Notes: generated by a model not told the origin, from the letters alone. Shown: positions 17,813 through 28,017, counted from the stretch's first letter. The stretch is 64,000 nucleotides of DNA from Bifidobacterium minimum (GCF_000741645.1 NZ_JGZD01000007.1:1-64000), one strand, 5' to 3'. Numbers and translations: made by a program.

Positions 17813-19129
17813 ATGACGGACAATTCCCACAAGTATCGTTTCGAGACGCTGCAGCTCCACGTCGGTCAGGAGGAGGCGGATCCGGCGACGGATTCCCGGG
17901 CCGTCCCGATCTACGCGACCACGAGCTACGTCTTCCATGACTTCGATCATGCGGAGGCGCGCTTTGGTCTCGCCGACCCCGGCAACATCTACGGCCGCCT
18001 GACCAACTCCACGCAGGGCGTGTTCGAGAACCGCATCGCCGCCCTCGAAGGCGGCACCGCAGGCCTCGCGGTGGCCTCGGGCGCCGCGGCCGTCGAATAC
18101 TCGGTGCGCAACATCACCCAGTCCGGGGATCACATCGTCGCCTCCAAGAACATCTACGGCGGAACCTACAACCTGCTGCGTCACACGCTGCCGCGCGACG
18201 GCGTCACCACGACCTTCGTCGACCCCGAGGTCCCGCGGAACTTCGAGGACGCGATCCAGGACAACACGAAGCTCGTCTATTTCGAGACCTTCGGCAATCC
18301 GAACGCCGACCTTCCCGACTTCGAGGCCATCGCCGAGATCGCGCACCGTCACCATCTGCCGGTGATCGTCGACAATACCTTCGCCACCCCGTACCTGTTC
18401 CGTCCGCTGGAGCACGGCGCCGACGTCGTCGTGGAGTCCGCCACCAAGTTCATCGGCGGCCACGGCACCACGCTGGGCGGCGTCCTCGTCGAGGGCGGCA
18501 AATTCGACTGGAACCAGGTTCCGGGCAAGTTCCCGACCCTCACCGAGCCGGATCCCTCCTACCACGGCCTGAACTTCTACGAGGCCCTCGGCCCCGTGGC
18601 CTTCGTCACCCGCGCCCGCGCCATCCTGCTGCGCGACACCGGCGCCACCATCAGCCCCTTCGCCGCGTTCCTGCTGCTGCAGGGCACCGAGACCCTGTCG
18701 CTGCGCGTCGAGCGCCACGTGGAGAACGCCCTGAAGGTCGTCGAGTATCTGCAGACCGTTCCCGAGGTGGAGTCCGTCTCGCACCCGTCCATTCCCGGAC
18801 GCCGCGACCACGAACTCTACAAGAAGTACTTCCCGAAGGGCGCCGGTTCGATCTTCACCTTCGACATCAAGGGAGGCAAGGACGCGGCCCGCGTCTTCGT
18901 CAACAACCTCCACCTGTTCAGCCTGCTGGCGAACGTGGCGGACGTCAAGAGCCTCGTCATCCATCCCGGTTCCACAACCCATTCCCAGGAGTCCCCGGAG
19001 GAGCTCGAGGACCAGGGCATCCACGCCGGAACCATCCGCCTGTCGATCGGCACCGAGAACATCGAGGACATCCTCGACGACCTCAAGGGCGCCTTCGCCG
19101 CGGTCAAGGAGTCCGGTCTGGCCAAGTAG
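17813..19129 (+). CDS. metY: O-acetylhomoserine sulfhydrylase (homocysteine synthase)
   Basis: PLP enzyme that makes homocysteine from O-acetyl-L-homoserine and sulfide. Family marks: [32 protein letters not shown] at the N-terminus, [38 protein letters not shown], and the PLP-lysine motif [18 protein letters not shown]. The C-terminal domain has [13 protein letters not shown] and [15 protein letters not shown]. Length 438 is typical of MetY rather than MetB. The start at 17813 has AGAAGGAGA upstream. Codon choice is strongly biased to C-ending codons, more than in neighbours, which hints at high expression. A strong hairpin terminator follows at 19173. Confidence 0.95.
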   Translation: MTDNSHKYRFETLQLHVGQEEADPATDSRAVPIYATTSYVFHDFDHAEARFGLADPGNIYGRLTNSTQGVFENRIAALEGGTAGLAVASGAAAVEYSVRNITQSGDHIVASKNIYGGTYNLLRHTLPRDGVTTTFVDPEVPRNFEDAIQDNTKLVYFETFGNPNADLPDFEAIAEIAHRHHLPVIVDNTFATPYLFRPLEHGADVVVESATKFIGGHGTTLGGVLVEGGKFDWNQVPGKFPTLTEPDPSYHGLNFYEALGPVAFVTRARAILLRDTGATISPFAAFLLLQGTETLSLRVERHVENALKVVEYLQTVPEVESVSHPSIPGRRDHELYKKYFPKGAGSIFTFDIKGGKDAARVFVNNLHLFSLLANVADVKSLVIHPGSTTHSQESPEELEDQGIHAGTIRLSIGTENIEDILDDLKGAFAAVKESGLAK

Positions 19130-19172
19130 CGCTGATCATGCGCGCTTCGGCGTAGTCCCTTCCCGTTTCACC

Positions 19173-19204
19173 ATCCCCTCTCGTCCTCAAGGATGAGAGG
19201 GGAT
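19173..19204 (+). terminator. Intrinsic terminator of metY
   Basis: Arms 19173-19182 and 19195-19204 are perfect 10-bp complements (ATCCCCTCTC/GAGAGGGGAT). The inner sequence TCCT-CA-AGGA continues the stem. A short T run (TTTCC) follows. It lies 43 bp after the metY stop and before the ABC transporter genes, separating the two units. Confidence 0.88.
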
Positions 19205-19305
19205 TTCCATCGTGGGCATGATGTCCGTGGAACCCCCGCGCACATAAGCTGAGGGTATCCGTCGGGCATGGTGCGCGACGCGTCGTGAAGTGGAAGGGAA
19301 GACCT

Positions 19306-20160
19306 ATGACGGCTCAGGCTCAGGCTCAGAACAGTCCCGTGGCGGTGGAGGCCATCGATCTGGTGAAGGATTACGGCGAGGCCGACAATGTGGTCCACGC
19401 GCTGCGTGGGGTTAACGTCAGTTTCGAGCGGGGTCGCTTCACCGCCATCATGGGTCCCTCCGGATCGGGCAAGTCGACGTTGATGCACACCCTCGCGGGG
19501 CTGGACAGCGCCACCTCGGGCCGGATCCTCCTCGACGGAGCCGACATCACCACGATGAACGACAAGCAGCTGACGCTTCTGCGCCGCCATCGCATCGGCT
19601 TCATCTTCCAGAGCTTCAATCTGCTGCCGATGTTCACCGCCGAACAGAACATCGTCATGCCTCTGACCCTCGCCGGCGAGAAGCCCGACAGGAAATGGTT
19701 CGCCCTGCTCGTCGACACGCTTGGTCTGCGCGACCGGCTCAACCATCGTCCCTCCGAGATGTCCGGAGGCCAGCAGCAGCGCGTAGCCATTGCCCGCGCG
19801 CTGATCTCCAAGCCCGCCGTCGTGTTCGCCGACGAGCCCACCGGCAATCTCGATTCCTCGTCCAGCGCCGAGGTCCTCGAGTTCCTCCGACGGTCCGTCC
19901 GCGACCTCGGCCAGACGATCATCATGGTCACCCATGACGCGGTCGCCGCCTCGTACGCGGATCGGGCCATCGTCTTTGCGGATGGCCGCATCGTCGCCGA
20001 CGAGACGTCTCCCAGCGCCGAGCGCATGAACGATCTCCTGACGTCGCAGCGCCGTCGTTCGGCGGCCATGGCGCCCGCTCCGACGATGGCCCAGCTGATG
20101 GACGTCCCCGTTCCTCCCCAAGGAGCCCCGGCCCGCCATATGCGTCAAAACGACCGCTGA
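19306..20160 (+). CDS. ABC transporter ATP-binding protein (MacB/LolD type)
   Basis: Cytoplasmic ATPase of a type VII (MacB-like) ABC system. Walker A GPSGSGKSTLMHTLAGLD, the Q-loop FQSFNLLPMFTAEQN typical of MacB/LolD/FtsE, signature MSGGQQQRVAIARAL, Walker B VVFADEPTGNLD and the switch His in MVTHD are all present. The C-terminal ~45 residues are a variable tail. The 5' end codes an Ala-Gln repeat (GCT CAG three times). Start 19306 is preceded by GGAAGGGAAG. The permease gene begins 27 bp downstream, so the two form one operon. The cargo could be a peptide, lipid or drug; nothing in the sequence decides. Confidence 0.93.
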   Translation: MTAQAQAQNSPVAVEAIDLVKDYGEADNVVHALRGVNVSFERGRFTAIMGPSGSGKSTLMHTLAGLDSATSGRILLDGADITTMNDKQLTLLRRHRIGFIFQSFNLLPMFTAEQNIVMPLTLAGEKPDRKWFALLVDTLGLRDRLNHRPSEMSGGQQQRVAIARALISKPAVVFADEPTGNLDSSSSAEVLEFLRRSVRDLGQTIIMVTHDAVAASYADRAIVFADGRIVADETSPSAERMNDLLTSQRRRSAAMAPAPTMAQLMDVPVPPQGAPARHMRQNDR

Positions 20161-20187
20161 GACGGCCATAAGGAAACGGAGGAAACC

Positions 20188-22779
20188 ATGTGGGCAATAA
20201 CCCGTAAACTCATGGCGCGAAGCTCGAGGATGCTCATCCCCGCAGGCATCGCCATTCTCATCGGCACGGCGTTCATCGCGTGCACGCTTTTGTTCGGCAA
20301 CACGATGAACGATTCGCTGCGCACCCAGATGACCGCGCAGTTCGGCGACGCCGATTACGTCGCCACGGTGGACTCGTCGAAGGACGCGACCGTCGGCTCG
20401 CTCAACATGGACGAGCTGTCCGGCGTCGACGGCGTCACCGGCGTCCGCGCCGATGTCACCGAGTCCGTGCGTCTGGTCTCGGATGAGGGCGGCGTGTCGG
20501 GCGTGATGGTGTCGACCGCGACGCAGTCGTCGCTGCTTCCGGTGACCATCATCTCCGGATCGCAGCCCACCGGTGACGGCCAGATCGCCGTTCCCGATTC
20601 CGTGGCACGCCAGCTGAAGCTCAAGGTCGGATCCAGCGTTTCCGTCGATCTGGCCTATACGGGTTCGGGGTCCTCCTCCAAGTCGGTCAAGGTCACCGGC
20701 ATAACGAAGGACAATGCGGGAGCCTTCACCTACTACGGCGGGGCCTCGGTCGCTTCCGACGACGTCATCGCTGCTGTCGGCGGATTCGCCGGCGTCGACG
20801 AGGTGCCGTCCTCCGCCGTCTATCTCACCGTGGATTCCTCGAAGGCGGATTCCGCCATCGCCTCGGTGAAGAAGATCCTGCCCTCGGGGACGACGATCAC
20901 CACTCGTCAGGCCGCGGCCGACAAAGCCGTGGACTCACTCAGCTCATCCGGCGTCAACGTCACCACGATGTTCCTCATGTGCTTCGGCATACTCGCGATG
21001 GTCGTGGCGGCCCTCGTCATCGCCAACACCTTCCAGGTTCTGGTGGCCCAGCGCCGTCGCACGCTCGCCCTGCTGCGCACCATAGGCGCGACGACCGGGC
21101 AGCTGTACAGATCCGTCCTCGTCGAGGCGTTCACGCTCGGACTCATCGCATCTGCGCTTGGAATCGGAGCCGGAATCGGCATCATGGCCATCGTGTGCGG
21201 CACGGGCGCGCTGAGCTCGATGGGGTTGACCGCCCGATTCGTGTTGTCCCCGTCCGCGATCATCGTTCCGATCCTGTTCGGCGTGATCATGACCGTACTG
21301 GCGTCCATAGGGTCGGCGCGCTCGGCGACCGCGGTGACGCCACTGGAGGCGCTGCGTCCTATAGAGCTCACCGAAACCCGTAAGTCCGGTCGTGGCCGCA
21401 AGGTCGTGGGACTGCTCAGTCTGTTCCTCGGTCTGGCTCTGGCGGTCTGGGGATTCTGGAGCGTGTGGCGTTCCGTCAATGGCGGCTCCGAGCTCGACCA
21501 GAACATGTATAGCGTCGTCCTGCTTTCCGCGATCGCCGGATGCGCGTTCACCTTCCTCGGACTCGCGGTTCTCGCGATCTCGTGGATGCCCCAGGCCATG
21601 AGGCTTGGCGGATGGATCGCCTCGGCCTTCGGACCTTCCGGCAAGATCGCCGCGGCGAACATCCGTCGTAATCCCCGCCGTGTCGCCGCCACTGGCACCG
21701 CGCTGCTTATCGGCGTCACTCTGGTCTCCTGCATCGCCACCGGCGCCCAGAGCTCGAAGGCCACCATGGCCGAACGTCTGGACTCCGGATACAGCGTCGA
21801 TGTGGTCGCCGAAGGCGGCAGCATCAGCGATGCGGCCAGAAGCAAGGTCGACGCGGTCGATGGCGTCAAGACCAGCGTGCTCGCGCCCACGGCGGTGGCC
21901 ACGATTCCCTCGATGAAGCAGGCGGGGACGGATGCCGACTTCCAGGTCCTTCTTGTCGGCGTCAAGGACTCCGGGACGCTGTCGTCGGTGATTCACTCGA
22001 ATCTCAAGGGAGCGACCATATCGGATGGGATGTCGCTTGTTCCCCAGTACTCCGGGTGGACGGGCAAGGAGCTGTCCTTCCCGAAGATCATGTCGGTGAA
22101 TCCGGAAGGGTCGTCCACATCCATCAAACTCGCCACCCAGCGTGTCGACTACCGTCAGGTGTCCTCCAACTATCCTGCGGTCGTCTTCGTGGACTCGGCG
22201 CTGTTCGACAACGGATCCCTGACTAAGTCGGGCAATCTCCTTATGGTCAGGCTCAACGCGTCCCAGGATGCGCTGTCGACTACTCTGGAGGGCATTCAGA
22301 AGGCCCTGGGATCGCAGTCCGGAGTCAGCGTCACGGGTCCGGTGGCCGAACGGCATCAGTGGGAGACCACCATCAACTCCATGATGGCCATTCTGGTGGG
22401 TCTGCTCGCCGTCGCCGTGCTCATCGCCCTGATCGGCGTGGCCAACACCCTGAGCCTGTCGGTGATCGAAAGGACGCGTGAATCCGCCACCCTGCGCGCC
22501 ATCGGCATGACGCGGGGGCAGCTCAGACGTTCGCTCGCGGTCGAAGCCCTCGTCATATCCCTCGTATCCGGCGTCGCCGGGGTGCTGCTGGGCATGGTAT
22601 TCGGATGGCTGGGGACCTATATGGTCTTCGCGACGATATCCACTCCGGTGATGAGCGTGGACTGGACGATGACGATCACCGTCCTTCTGGTGGCCGCCCT
22701 CGCGGCGGTGCTCGCCAGCGTCATCCCCGCACGCCGCGCGGTGTCCACTCCACCGGTGCGTGCCCTCGCCGAGGCCTGA
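20188..22779 (+). CDS. FtsX-like ABC transporter permease, two FtsX domains
   Basis: Membrane partner of the preceding ATPase. TM1 (about 13-33) is followed by a periplasm-facing Ser/Thr/Val-rich domain to about residue 245. Then comes the first FtsX block (MFLMCFGILAMVVAALVIANTFQVLVAQRRRTLALLRTIGAT). Further spans lead to about 490, a second outer domain runs from about 510 to 725, and a second FtsX block follows (ISLVSGVAGVLLGMVF region, with VANTLSLSVIERTRESATLRAIGMTRGQLRRS before it). A total of eight to ten spans fits this family. At 863 residues it is the long, double-domain form common in actinobacteria. The RBS CGGAGGAAACC is strong. Confidence 0.92.
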   Translation: MWAITRKLMARSSRMLIPAGIAILIGTAFIACTLLFGNTMNDSLRTQMTAQFGDADYVATVDSSKDATVGSLNMDELSGVDGVTGVRADVTESVRLVSDEGGVSGVMVSTATQSSLLPVTIISGSQPTGDGQIAVPDSVARQLKLKVGSSVSVDLAYTGSGSSSKSVKVTGITKDNAGAFTYYGGASVASDDVIAAVGGFAGVDEVPSSAVYLTVDSSKADSAIASVKKILPSGTTITTRQAAADKAVDSLSSSGVNVTTMFLMCFGILAMVVAALVIANTFQVLVAQRRRTLALLRTIGATTGQLYRSVLVEAFTLGLIASALGIGAGIGIMAIVCGTGALSSMGLTARFVLSPSAIIVPILFGVIMTVLASIGSARSATAVTPLEALRPIELTETRKSGRGRKVVGLLSLFLGLALAVWGFWSVWRSVNGGSELDQNMYSVVLLSAIAGCAFTFLGLAVLAISWMPQAMRLGGWIASAFGPSGKIAAANIRRNPRRVAATGTALLIGVTLVSCIATGAQSSKATMAERLDSGYSVDVVAEGGSISDAARSKVDAVDGVKTSVLAPTAVATIPSMKQAGTDADFQVLLVGVKDSGTLSSVIHSNLKGATISDGMSLVPQYSGWTGKELSFPKIMSVNPEGSSTSIKLATQRVDYRQVSSNYPAVVFVDSALFDNGSLTKSGNLLMVRLNASQDALSTTLEGIQKALGSQSGVSVTGPVAERHQWETTINSMMAILVGLLAVAVLIALIGVANTLSLSVIERTRESATLRAIGMTRGQLRRSLAVEALVISLVSGVAGVLLGMVFGWLGTYMVFATISTPVMSVDWTMTITVLLVAALAAVLASVIPARRAVSTPPVRALAEA

Positions 22780-22839
22780 CGATCATCCCGCGCCGTTCCG
22801 CCGACCGCATCACGCGGGGGCGGGACGGCACAACAGGAC

Positions 22840-22895
22840 AAGACGCCCGTCGGCTTCCCTTCGATCACACTGAGGGGAAGCCCGATGGGCGTCTT
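22840..22895 (+). terminator. Long hairpin terminator after the ABC operon
   Basis: Outer arms AAGACGCCC (22840-22848) and GGGCGTCTT (22887-22895) are perfect complements. Inner arms GGCTTCCC and GGGGAAGCC extend the stem. The loop is about 14 nt. No long T-run follows on plus, so the structure may act through length alone or together with the minus-strand gene that ends at 23021. Confidence 0.8.
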
Positions 22896-23020
22896 GATGA
22901 CTGGAGGTGATGATTGGAGGATGCCATGGTTCCGGGGATCAGTGACTCCGAGATCGAGCGGCACGACGGCATATGTAGCGTATGTCAGATGTATGCCATG
23001 TGCGCGGCCCCGTCACGTCG

Positions 23021-23797
23021 TCAGGGCGTCACAAGCGCGTTGTCATAGGCGAAGACCACGGCCTGCACCCTGTCGCGGGCGTGTATTTTGGCGAGGATAT
23101 GCGCCACATGCGTTTTGACGGTGGGCAGGCTGATGAACAGCTTGTCGGCTATCTCCTGATTGGATAGTCCGTGGGCGATCTCGACCAGAACCTCACGCTC
23201 GCGTTCCGTCAGGTCGTTCAGCTCCGGATCGGTGTACGTGCCGGACGCGCCTTTGCCCTGATCCGAGGAGCGCTCGCCGGAATGGGGCGTGTACCCATCC
23301 TCGAGCATCTTCTCGATGAGTCGTTTTGTGGCGCTGGGCGCGATGATGGCGTTCCCCTGATCCACCGTGCGTATCGAGGTGAGCAGGGTCTCAGTCTCCG
23401 TGTCCTTGAGCAGGAAGCCGGAGGCGCCGGCGTTGATGGCCGACATCACGTATTCGTCCAGATCGAAGGTCGTGAGGATGATGACGCGGGTGCTATGCCC
23501 GGTTCCCGCGCACGGGGGGTCTTCGGTCCCGGATCCCGGCGACGTCCTGCCGACGCGTGATCCGTCGCCTGACCCCGTGATGATTCCCGTCGCCTCGATG
23601 CCGTCCATCCCCGGCATGCGCACGTCCATAAGGACGACATCCGGATGGAACTGTCGGCTGAGCCTGACGGCCTCCGCACCGTCGCGGGCCTGGCCGACCA
23701 CGGTCATATCGTGTTGGGAGTTGATGACCATCGAGAATCCAGCCCGGACGAGGTCCTGATCATCCGCGATGATCACGCGGATACGTTCCTGATTCAT
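23021..23797 (-). CDS. NarL/LuxR-family response regulator
   Basis: Transcription factor partner of the kinase at 23877-26411. The receiver domain shows IIADDQD with the acidic pocket, the phosphoacceptor Asp58 in VVLMDVRMPGMDGIEA, and the Lys in FLLKDTET. The C-terminal LuxR-type HTH is LTEREREVLVEIAHGLSNQEIADKLFISLPTVKTHVAHILAKI. Unusual is a Gly/Ser/Pro-rich insert of about 29 residues (about 74-102) between the phosphoacceptor helix and the next strand, which most receivers lack. The start was taken at 23797, directly before the receiver fold. It lies 79 bp downstream of the kinase. Confidence 0.93.
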   Translation of the reverse strand: MNQERIRVIIADDQDLVRAGFSMVINSQHDMTVVGQARDGAEAVRLSRQFHPDVVLMDVRMPGMDGIEATGIITGSGDGSRVGRTSPGSGTEDPPCAGTGHSTRVIILTTFDLDEYVMSAINAGASGFLLKDTETETLLTSIRTVDQGNAIIAPSATKRLIEKMLEDGYTPHSGERSSDQGKGASGTYTDPELNDLTEREREVLVEIAHGLSNQEIADKLFISLPTVKTHVAHILAKIHARDRVQAVVFAYDNALVTP

Positions 23798-23876
23798 GGT
23801 CACCACTGTAGTGGACGGTGGGGCAGAGACATCGGATGCCGTCCTCGCGGGGTCGGACGGCATCCTTGCGAGAAGG

Positions 23877-26411
23877 TCACGATTCCTTTCTGAGCTGGTC
23901 GTCGAGCGGCGCGGCGGGGGAGAGCCTTGGTCCGGTCTCGGTCCGGCCTTGCGTGGACGCGCCACCCGTGTCGCGCAGCACGCCCAGCAGCTTTCTCATC
24001 TGGGACAGGGCCTTACGCCCGCGCTCGCCGATGGCCGAGAAGGACCGCTCGATCAGCTGGGGATCGGGATCCGTATGCGCGCGACGGGCCTCATCCAGCA
24101 GGTCGATGCCATGGTCGGCCTCGTCTATCACCCCCGTGAGCGCCTCGCGTATCTGCGATCTGATGGACGAGCCTATGCGCTCGCGCTCGATGTTGGCGGC
24201 CAGAATCCGCTGCTCGCGCCTTTCGATTTCCAACGCCTCCTGACGGGCGCTCAGAACCAGCGCGTTGGTTCCGCTCGATCGCGACCAACGGGCCATCGCG
24301 ATGGTGGCGAGGCACGCCATCATCACCGTCACGAAGGATGTGATGAGACTCGCCATCACGCCCGTAAGGCTCAATGATGTGGTCGTCGTGTTCCGGTTCA
24401 GAATGATCAGATCGATGATGGTCGAATATCCCATGGATCCCGCCGTGGCCTTGACCGCGAACAGGACCGCGTTGATGATGGCCGCCACGGACGTCCACCG
24501 CCAGGCCTTGTCCCGGCCATAGAGATTCGCCGAATACAGGGACAGCAGGGCGATGATGTTGAAGAAGAGGACGTGCGGGAACACGATCAGCTGGAGGGCG
24601 CACACGGTGGCGATGATCGCGGCGCTTGTCTCCGGGAAGCGGCGCCGAACGCAGAGGGGAAGAAGAAGCGTCGTCACCATCAGGGAATCGGCTCCGTCTC
24701 CTTGCGTGGACGCGAAGTCCATCGCGTACCCCGATCCCATGAGCACATATCCGGAAGGTGGAAGGAAACCGATGAGGACAATCGCCGCCAGCGTTCCCAG
24801 CATGTCCATGAACCAGTAATGGCGCTGGGTCCATCGTGAAAGTCTCTCCACGCCGTTGGCGCGGATCCGGCCGCGGGGATCATCAGTGGTGCCATCTGGT
24901 CTTGGGACGGAATCGGACCTGGCGGTGCTGTCACGCTCGGAGATGCCGTGGGGGTCGTCGAGAGCCATGACGTTGCGTTTGGCGTCGATGGCGCCACGCG
25001 TGAGGCGGGTGAGGAGGGAGTGCGCGCGATTCAGCGGCGAACGTAGAGGTGTCATCGACGTTCCGTCCGCGGAGGAATGGCCGCCGTCGGATGCGCCGGG
25101 ACCGTCGTGGTGGGTGAGCGGCATGGCCGCGGAGTAGGGGACGGAGGCTTGGACCTCGAATCCTCCCTGATTCCGGGGGCCCGCGTCAACGGTTCCATGC
25201 ACTGCCTCGATCCGCTCGCGCATGCCCATCAGACCGTATCCGGGTTTGTGGCCATCCCGCGAGGACGAGGTGCCCCTTCCGTCGTCGATGATGTCCACGC
25301 GCAATCCATCGTCCGTCCAGGTCTCCCGTATGGTCACGCGCACATCCGGACCCGCGTATTTGCGGACGTTCGTCAGCGCCTCCTGGACCACCCGGTACAT
25401 CGCCGTGCTCGCCGTCGGGTCAAGCCGCTCCGTGGCGGGTGTTCCCTCGACGATTCTGCCGATCGTCAGGCTTCCGGCGGACGCCTGACGCGCCTGCTCG
25501 ATCACGTCCGCGACATGCGTGTAGTCGCAGTCGTGGGACCCGCCGAACACGCCGAGGAGGATGGTCATATCATGCAGGGCGCGGCGCGATTCGTGCCGTA
25601 TGTTCTCCATGGACTCCCGTGCCAAGGCCGGATCGTGCACGCCGGCGTAGCGTCCCCCGTCAGCCTGGACGATGATGATCGACAGCGTATGGGCGACCAC
25701 GTCATGCATATCGCGGGCGATCCGGGCCCTTTCGGCGCTGGCGGCGTTGCGGCTGCTCTCCTCCTCGCTGGCGGCCAGAGCGTCATTGCGTTCGGCGATC
25801 ATGCGTGCCGTCTGAAGGCGCGCGCGTTGCCAGTAGGCGAGGGTGACCGCGGAGAGCAGGCAGACCGCGATGACGCCGTACCCCCACAGGAGGTTCAGGC
25901 CTAGCGTCCGGGCGCATCCTGCGTCGATCGACATCGACCATGCCGTGGGGCACTGCTGGACCGCGGCGACGTCGAGATCGGTGAGCACGGGCCATGCGGA
26001 TCCCGCGATGTTCGTCCATGAGGTCACGACTATGGCGAGGAAGCCCATGATGAACGCCGTGAGGATGAAGCGGCGCGTGTGCCGTGGACTCCCATAGACG
26101 ATCACCGAGTACAGCATCACCAGCGACAGGGAGTCCGTGAGGGTCAGGGACGGGCCCAGGATGAGCTGGAGGATGGCGATGACGATGAAGGCCACGGCGG
26201 CCTGATCGGGGCTGCGGCGGCGCCAGATGGCGGGGAGGATGACGGCCCCGGACCACAGCGACATCCAGAGGAAGGATGAGTACGAGAACAGCAGTCCGTT
26301 GCTTTGCGCGTTCATGGCAAGTGAGAGCAGCAAAACGGCGATGGCCAGGGCTCCGTCCGCGATGATGGTGTGCGAGTGCAGCCATCCAGCCGATCGTCCT
26401 ATCGTTCCCAT
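23877..26411 (-). CDS. Sensor histidine kinase with a duplicated sensor/DHp module, 844 aa
   Basis: Residues 1-195 hold the first set of membrane spans. The coiled linker leads to a HisKA_3 dimerisation domain, ERARIARDMHDVVAHTLS, with acceptor His236. The HATPase domain covers about 330-425 (QEALTNVRKYAG, IIDDGRG, GYGLMGMRERI). The chain does not end there. After a ~100-residue linker, a second set of spans (about 533-708) and a second DHp-like stretch (about 736-812) follow, then the stop; there is no second ATPase. The second DHp reads ERERIGSSIRSQIREALT, where Arg751 replaces the acceptor His. A typical NarL-type kinase is ~400 residues. Partner: the regulator downstream. Confidence 0.9.
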   Translation of the reverse strand: MGTIGRSAGWLHSHTIIADGALAIAVLLLSLAMNAQSNGLLFSYSSFLWMSLWSGAVILPAIWRRRSPDQAAVAFIVIAILQLILGPSLTLTDSLSLVMLYSVIVYGSPRHTRRFILTAFIMGFLAIVVTSWTNIAGSAWPVLTDLDVAAVQQCPTAWSMSIDAGCARTLGLNLLWGYGVIAVCLLSAVTLAYWQRARLQTARMIAERNDALAASEEESSRNAASAERARIARDMHDVVAHTLSIIIVQADGGRYAGVHDPALARESMENIRHESRRALHDMTILLGVFGGSHDCDYTHVADVIEQARQASAGSLTIGRIVEGTPATERLDPTASTAMYRVVQEALTNVRKYAGPDVRVTIRETWTDDGLRVDIIDDGRGTSSSRDGHKPGYGLMGMRERIEAVHGTVDAGPRNQGGFEVQASVPYSAAMPLTHHDGPGASDGGHSSADGTSMTPLRSPLNRAHSLLTRLTRGAIDAKRNVMALDDPHGISERDSTARSDSVPRPDGTTDDPRGRIRANGVERLSRWTQRHYWFMDMLGTLAAIVLIGFLPPSGYVLMGSGYAMDFASTQGDGADSLMVTTLLLPLCVRRRFPETSAAIIATVCALQLIVFPHVLFFNIIALLSLYSANLYGRDKAWRWTSVAAIINAVLFAVKATAGSMGYSTIIDLIILNRNTTTTSLSLTGVMASLITSFVTVMMACLATIAMARWSRSSGTNALVLSARQEALEIERREQRILAANIERERIGSSIRSQIREALTGVIDEADHGIDLLDEARRAHTDPDPQLIERSFSAIGERGRKALSQMRKLLGVLRDTGGASTQGRTETGPRLSPAAPLDDQLRKES

Positions 26412-26661
26412 GCCGTCTAGGCTAGCGTCAATGCGTCCGCGTTCCCCGCAGTGGGTGTTGGCGGGTGTCGGGGGTGTCGAGGGTGTTGTCTGAGGTGGGC
26501 GGTGGCCGAGGAGGCGACGAGGCGACGAGGTGCGGGGTCGGCGGGACGCGGGACGTCAGGGATGCGGGGTGCTGCGTGATGTCCGCGCCGGAGGCTGTCA
26601 TGGGAATGCCGTGTGCGCCGTTGGCGCCCGGATGCGATTCCTCGTGGAAAGGCAAGGATCT

Positions 26662-28017
26662 ATGACTCGTCTCGCGCACTATTACATTCCTGGTGTGGAC
26701 GTGGAGGACCATCGGATCGAGGTCCCTCTGGACTGGCGGGGGAACGTTCCGGGACGGGGTTTCTCGGGAGAAAGCATCGGTCTGTTCTATCGCGTGCTGA
26801 CCGCTCCGGACAGGATCAATGACGATCTGCCGCTTCTGGTGTTCCTCCAAGGGGGGCCCGGTGGCTCATGCCCGCGTCCGACGTCGCCGTCCAGCGATGG
26901 ATGGATCGCCGAGGCCATCCGCCATTTCCGTGTCGTTCTTCCGGACCAGCGAGGAACCGGTAGATCAAGCCGGATCGACTCGCATGTGATGGCGCGTCTG
27001 GGATCCGCGGATCGTCAGGCGGAGTATCTGAAACGATTCCTCGCGGATTCCATCGTGCGGGACGTGGAGCATCTGCGGCTGACCGGGTTCGGGGGGCGCC
27101 GGTGGGTCTCGCTGGGGCAGAGCTATGGCGGGTTCCTCACGCTGACCTATCTGTCCCTGTTCCCCGAGGGACTCGCCGCGTGCTTCACAACCGGGGGGAT
27201 CCCGCATGTGCCGTCCGACGCCGAGGACCTCTACCGGCACACGTTCCCCAAGATGGTGTCCAAAACGCGGCAGTACTACGCCCGCTATCCGCAGGACGTG
27301 GATCGTGTCGCCGCAGTGGCCGATCATGTAGCGTCCGAGGATGTCCGGATGCCCAACGGGGATCGTCTCACCGTCGAACGGCTGCAGACGCTGGGATCGG
27401 ATTTCGGGATGAAACCGAGCTTCGAGCGCCTGCACTGGCTTATGGACGAGGCCTTCGTGGATGGTGCCGGCGAGGCGACGGCGCGTGGTGATCTGTCGGA
27501 CGAGTTCCTCGATGGCGTGATGCGGGCGACGTCCTCGCGTCCTTTGTACTGGCCCCTTCAGGAGTTCATATACGCCGACGGCGAGCTGGACCGTCCGCTG
27601 CGTTGGGCAGCCGACAGGGTTCGTCGGTCCATGCCCGTCTTCTCGCCGGACGGTCGCCCGCTGATGTTCACGGGGGAGGCGGTTTTCCCCTGGATGTTCG
27701 AGCAGGAGTCGGCTCTTCGTCCCTTTGCTGCGGCCGTCGGCATGCTGATGGAGGATACGCGCTTCGGGAGGCTTTACGATCCCGAGAGGCTTCGTGGCAA
27801 TGAGGTCCCGCTTCAGTCCGCGGTGTACGTCGACGACATGTATGTGCCGAGCGATCTGCAGCTTGACACGCTTTCACGCGTCGGCAACTCCCATTATTGG
27901 GCGACCAACGAGTTCGAGCATGATGGCGTGCATGGCGACGCGGTGTTCCGCCGCCTCTATCAGGAGGCTCGTGGACAGGGGGGATCTCGCCGGAGTCCTG
28001 TAGCGGGTGGCCCGTAG
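26662..28017 (+). CDS. Alpha/beta hydrolase, proline iminopeptidase-like (peptidase S33)
   Basis: Cytoplasmic serine hydrolase that likely removes N-terminal proline from peptides. The oxyanion region is LVFLQGGPGG and the next element VVLPDQRGTGRSS, both diagnostic of the prolyl aminopeptidase branch. The nucleophile sits in GQSYGG (Ser near 154). Late residues DDMYVP and EHDGVHG supply the Asp and His. At 451 residues it matches the longer iminopeptidases, with a large lid (about 190-330). The start at 26662 follows AAGGATC; upstream in-frame codons from 26530 are Gly/Arg-rich and rejected. Confidence 0.88.
   Translation: MTRLAHYYIPGVDVEDHRIEVPLDWRGNVPGRGFSGESIGLFYRVLTAPDRINDDLPLLVFLQGGPGGSCPRPTSPSSDGWIAEAIRHFRVVLPDQRGTGRSSRIDSHVMARLGSADRQAEYLKRFLADSIVRDVEHLRLTGFGGRRWVSLGQSYGGFLTLTYLSLFPEGLAACFTTGGIPHVPSDAEDLYRHTFPKMVSKTRQYYARYPQDVDRVAAVADHVASEDVRMPNGDRLTVERLQTLGSDFGMKPSFERLHWLMDEAFVDGAGEATARGDLSDEFLDGVMRATSSRPLYWPLQEFIYADGELDRPLRWAADRVRRSMPVFSPDGRPLMFTGEAVFPWMFEQESALRPFAAAVGMLMEDTRFGRLYDPERLRGNEVPLQSAVYVDDMYVPSDLQLDTLSRVGNSHYWATNEFEHDGVHGDAVFRRLYQEARGQGGSRRSPVAGGP

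Noticed and set aside
17723-19024. 433-codon minus-strand ORF opposite metY
   Set aside because: Shadow of the strongly biased metY codons; no domain-like pattern.
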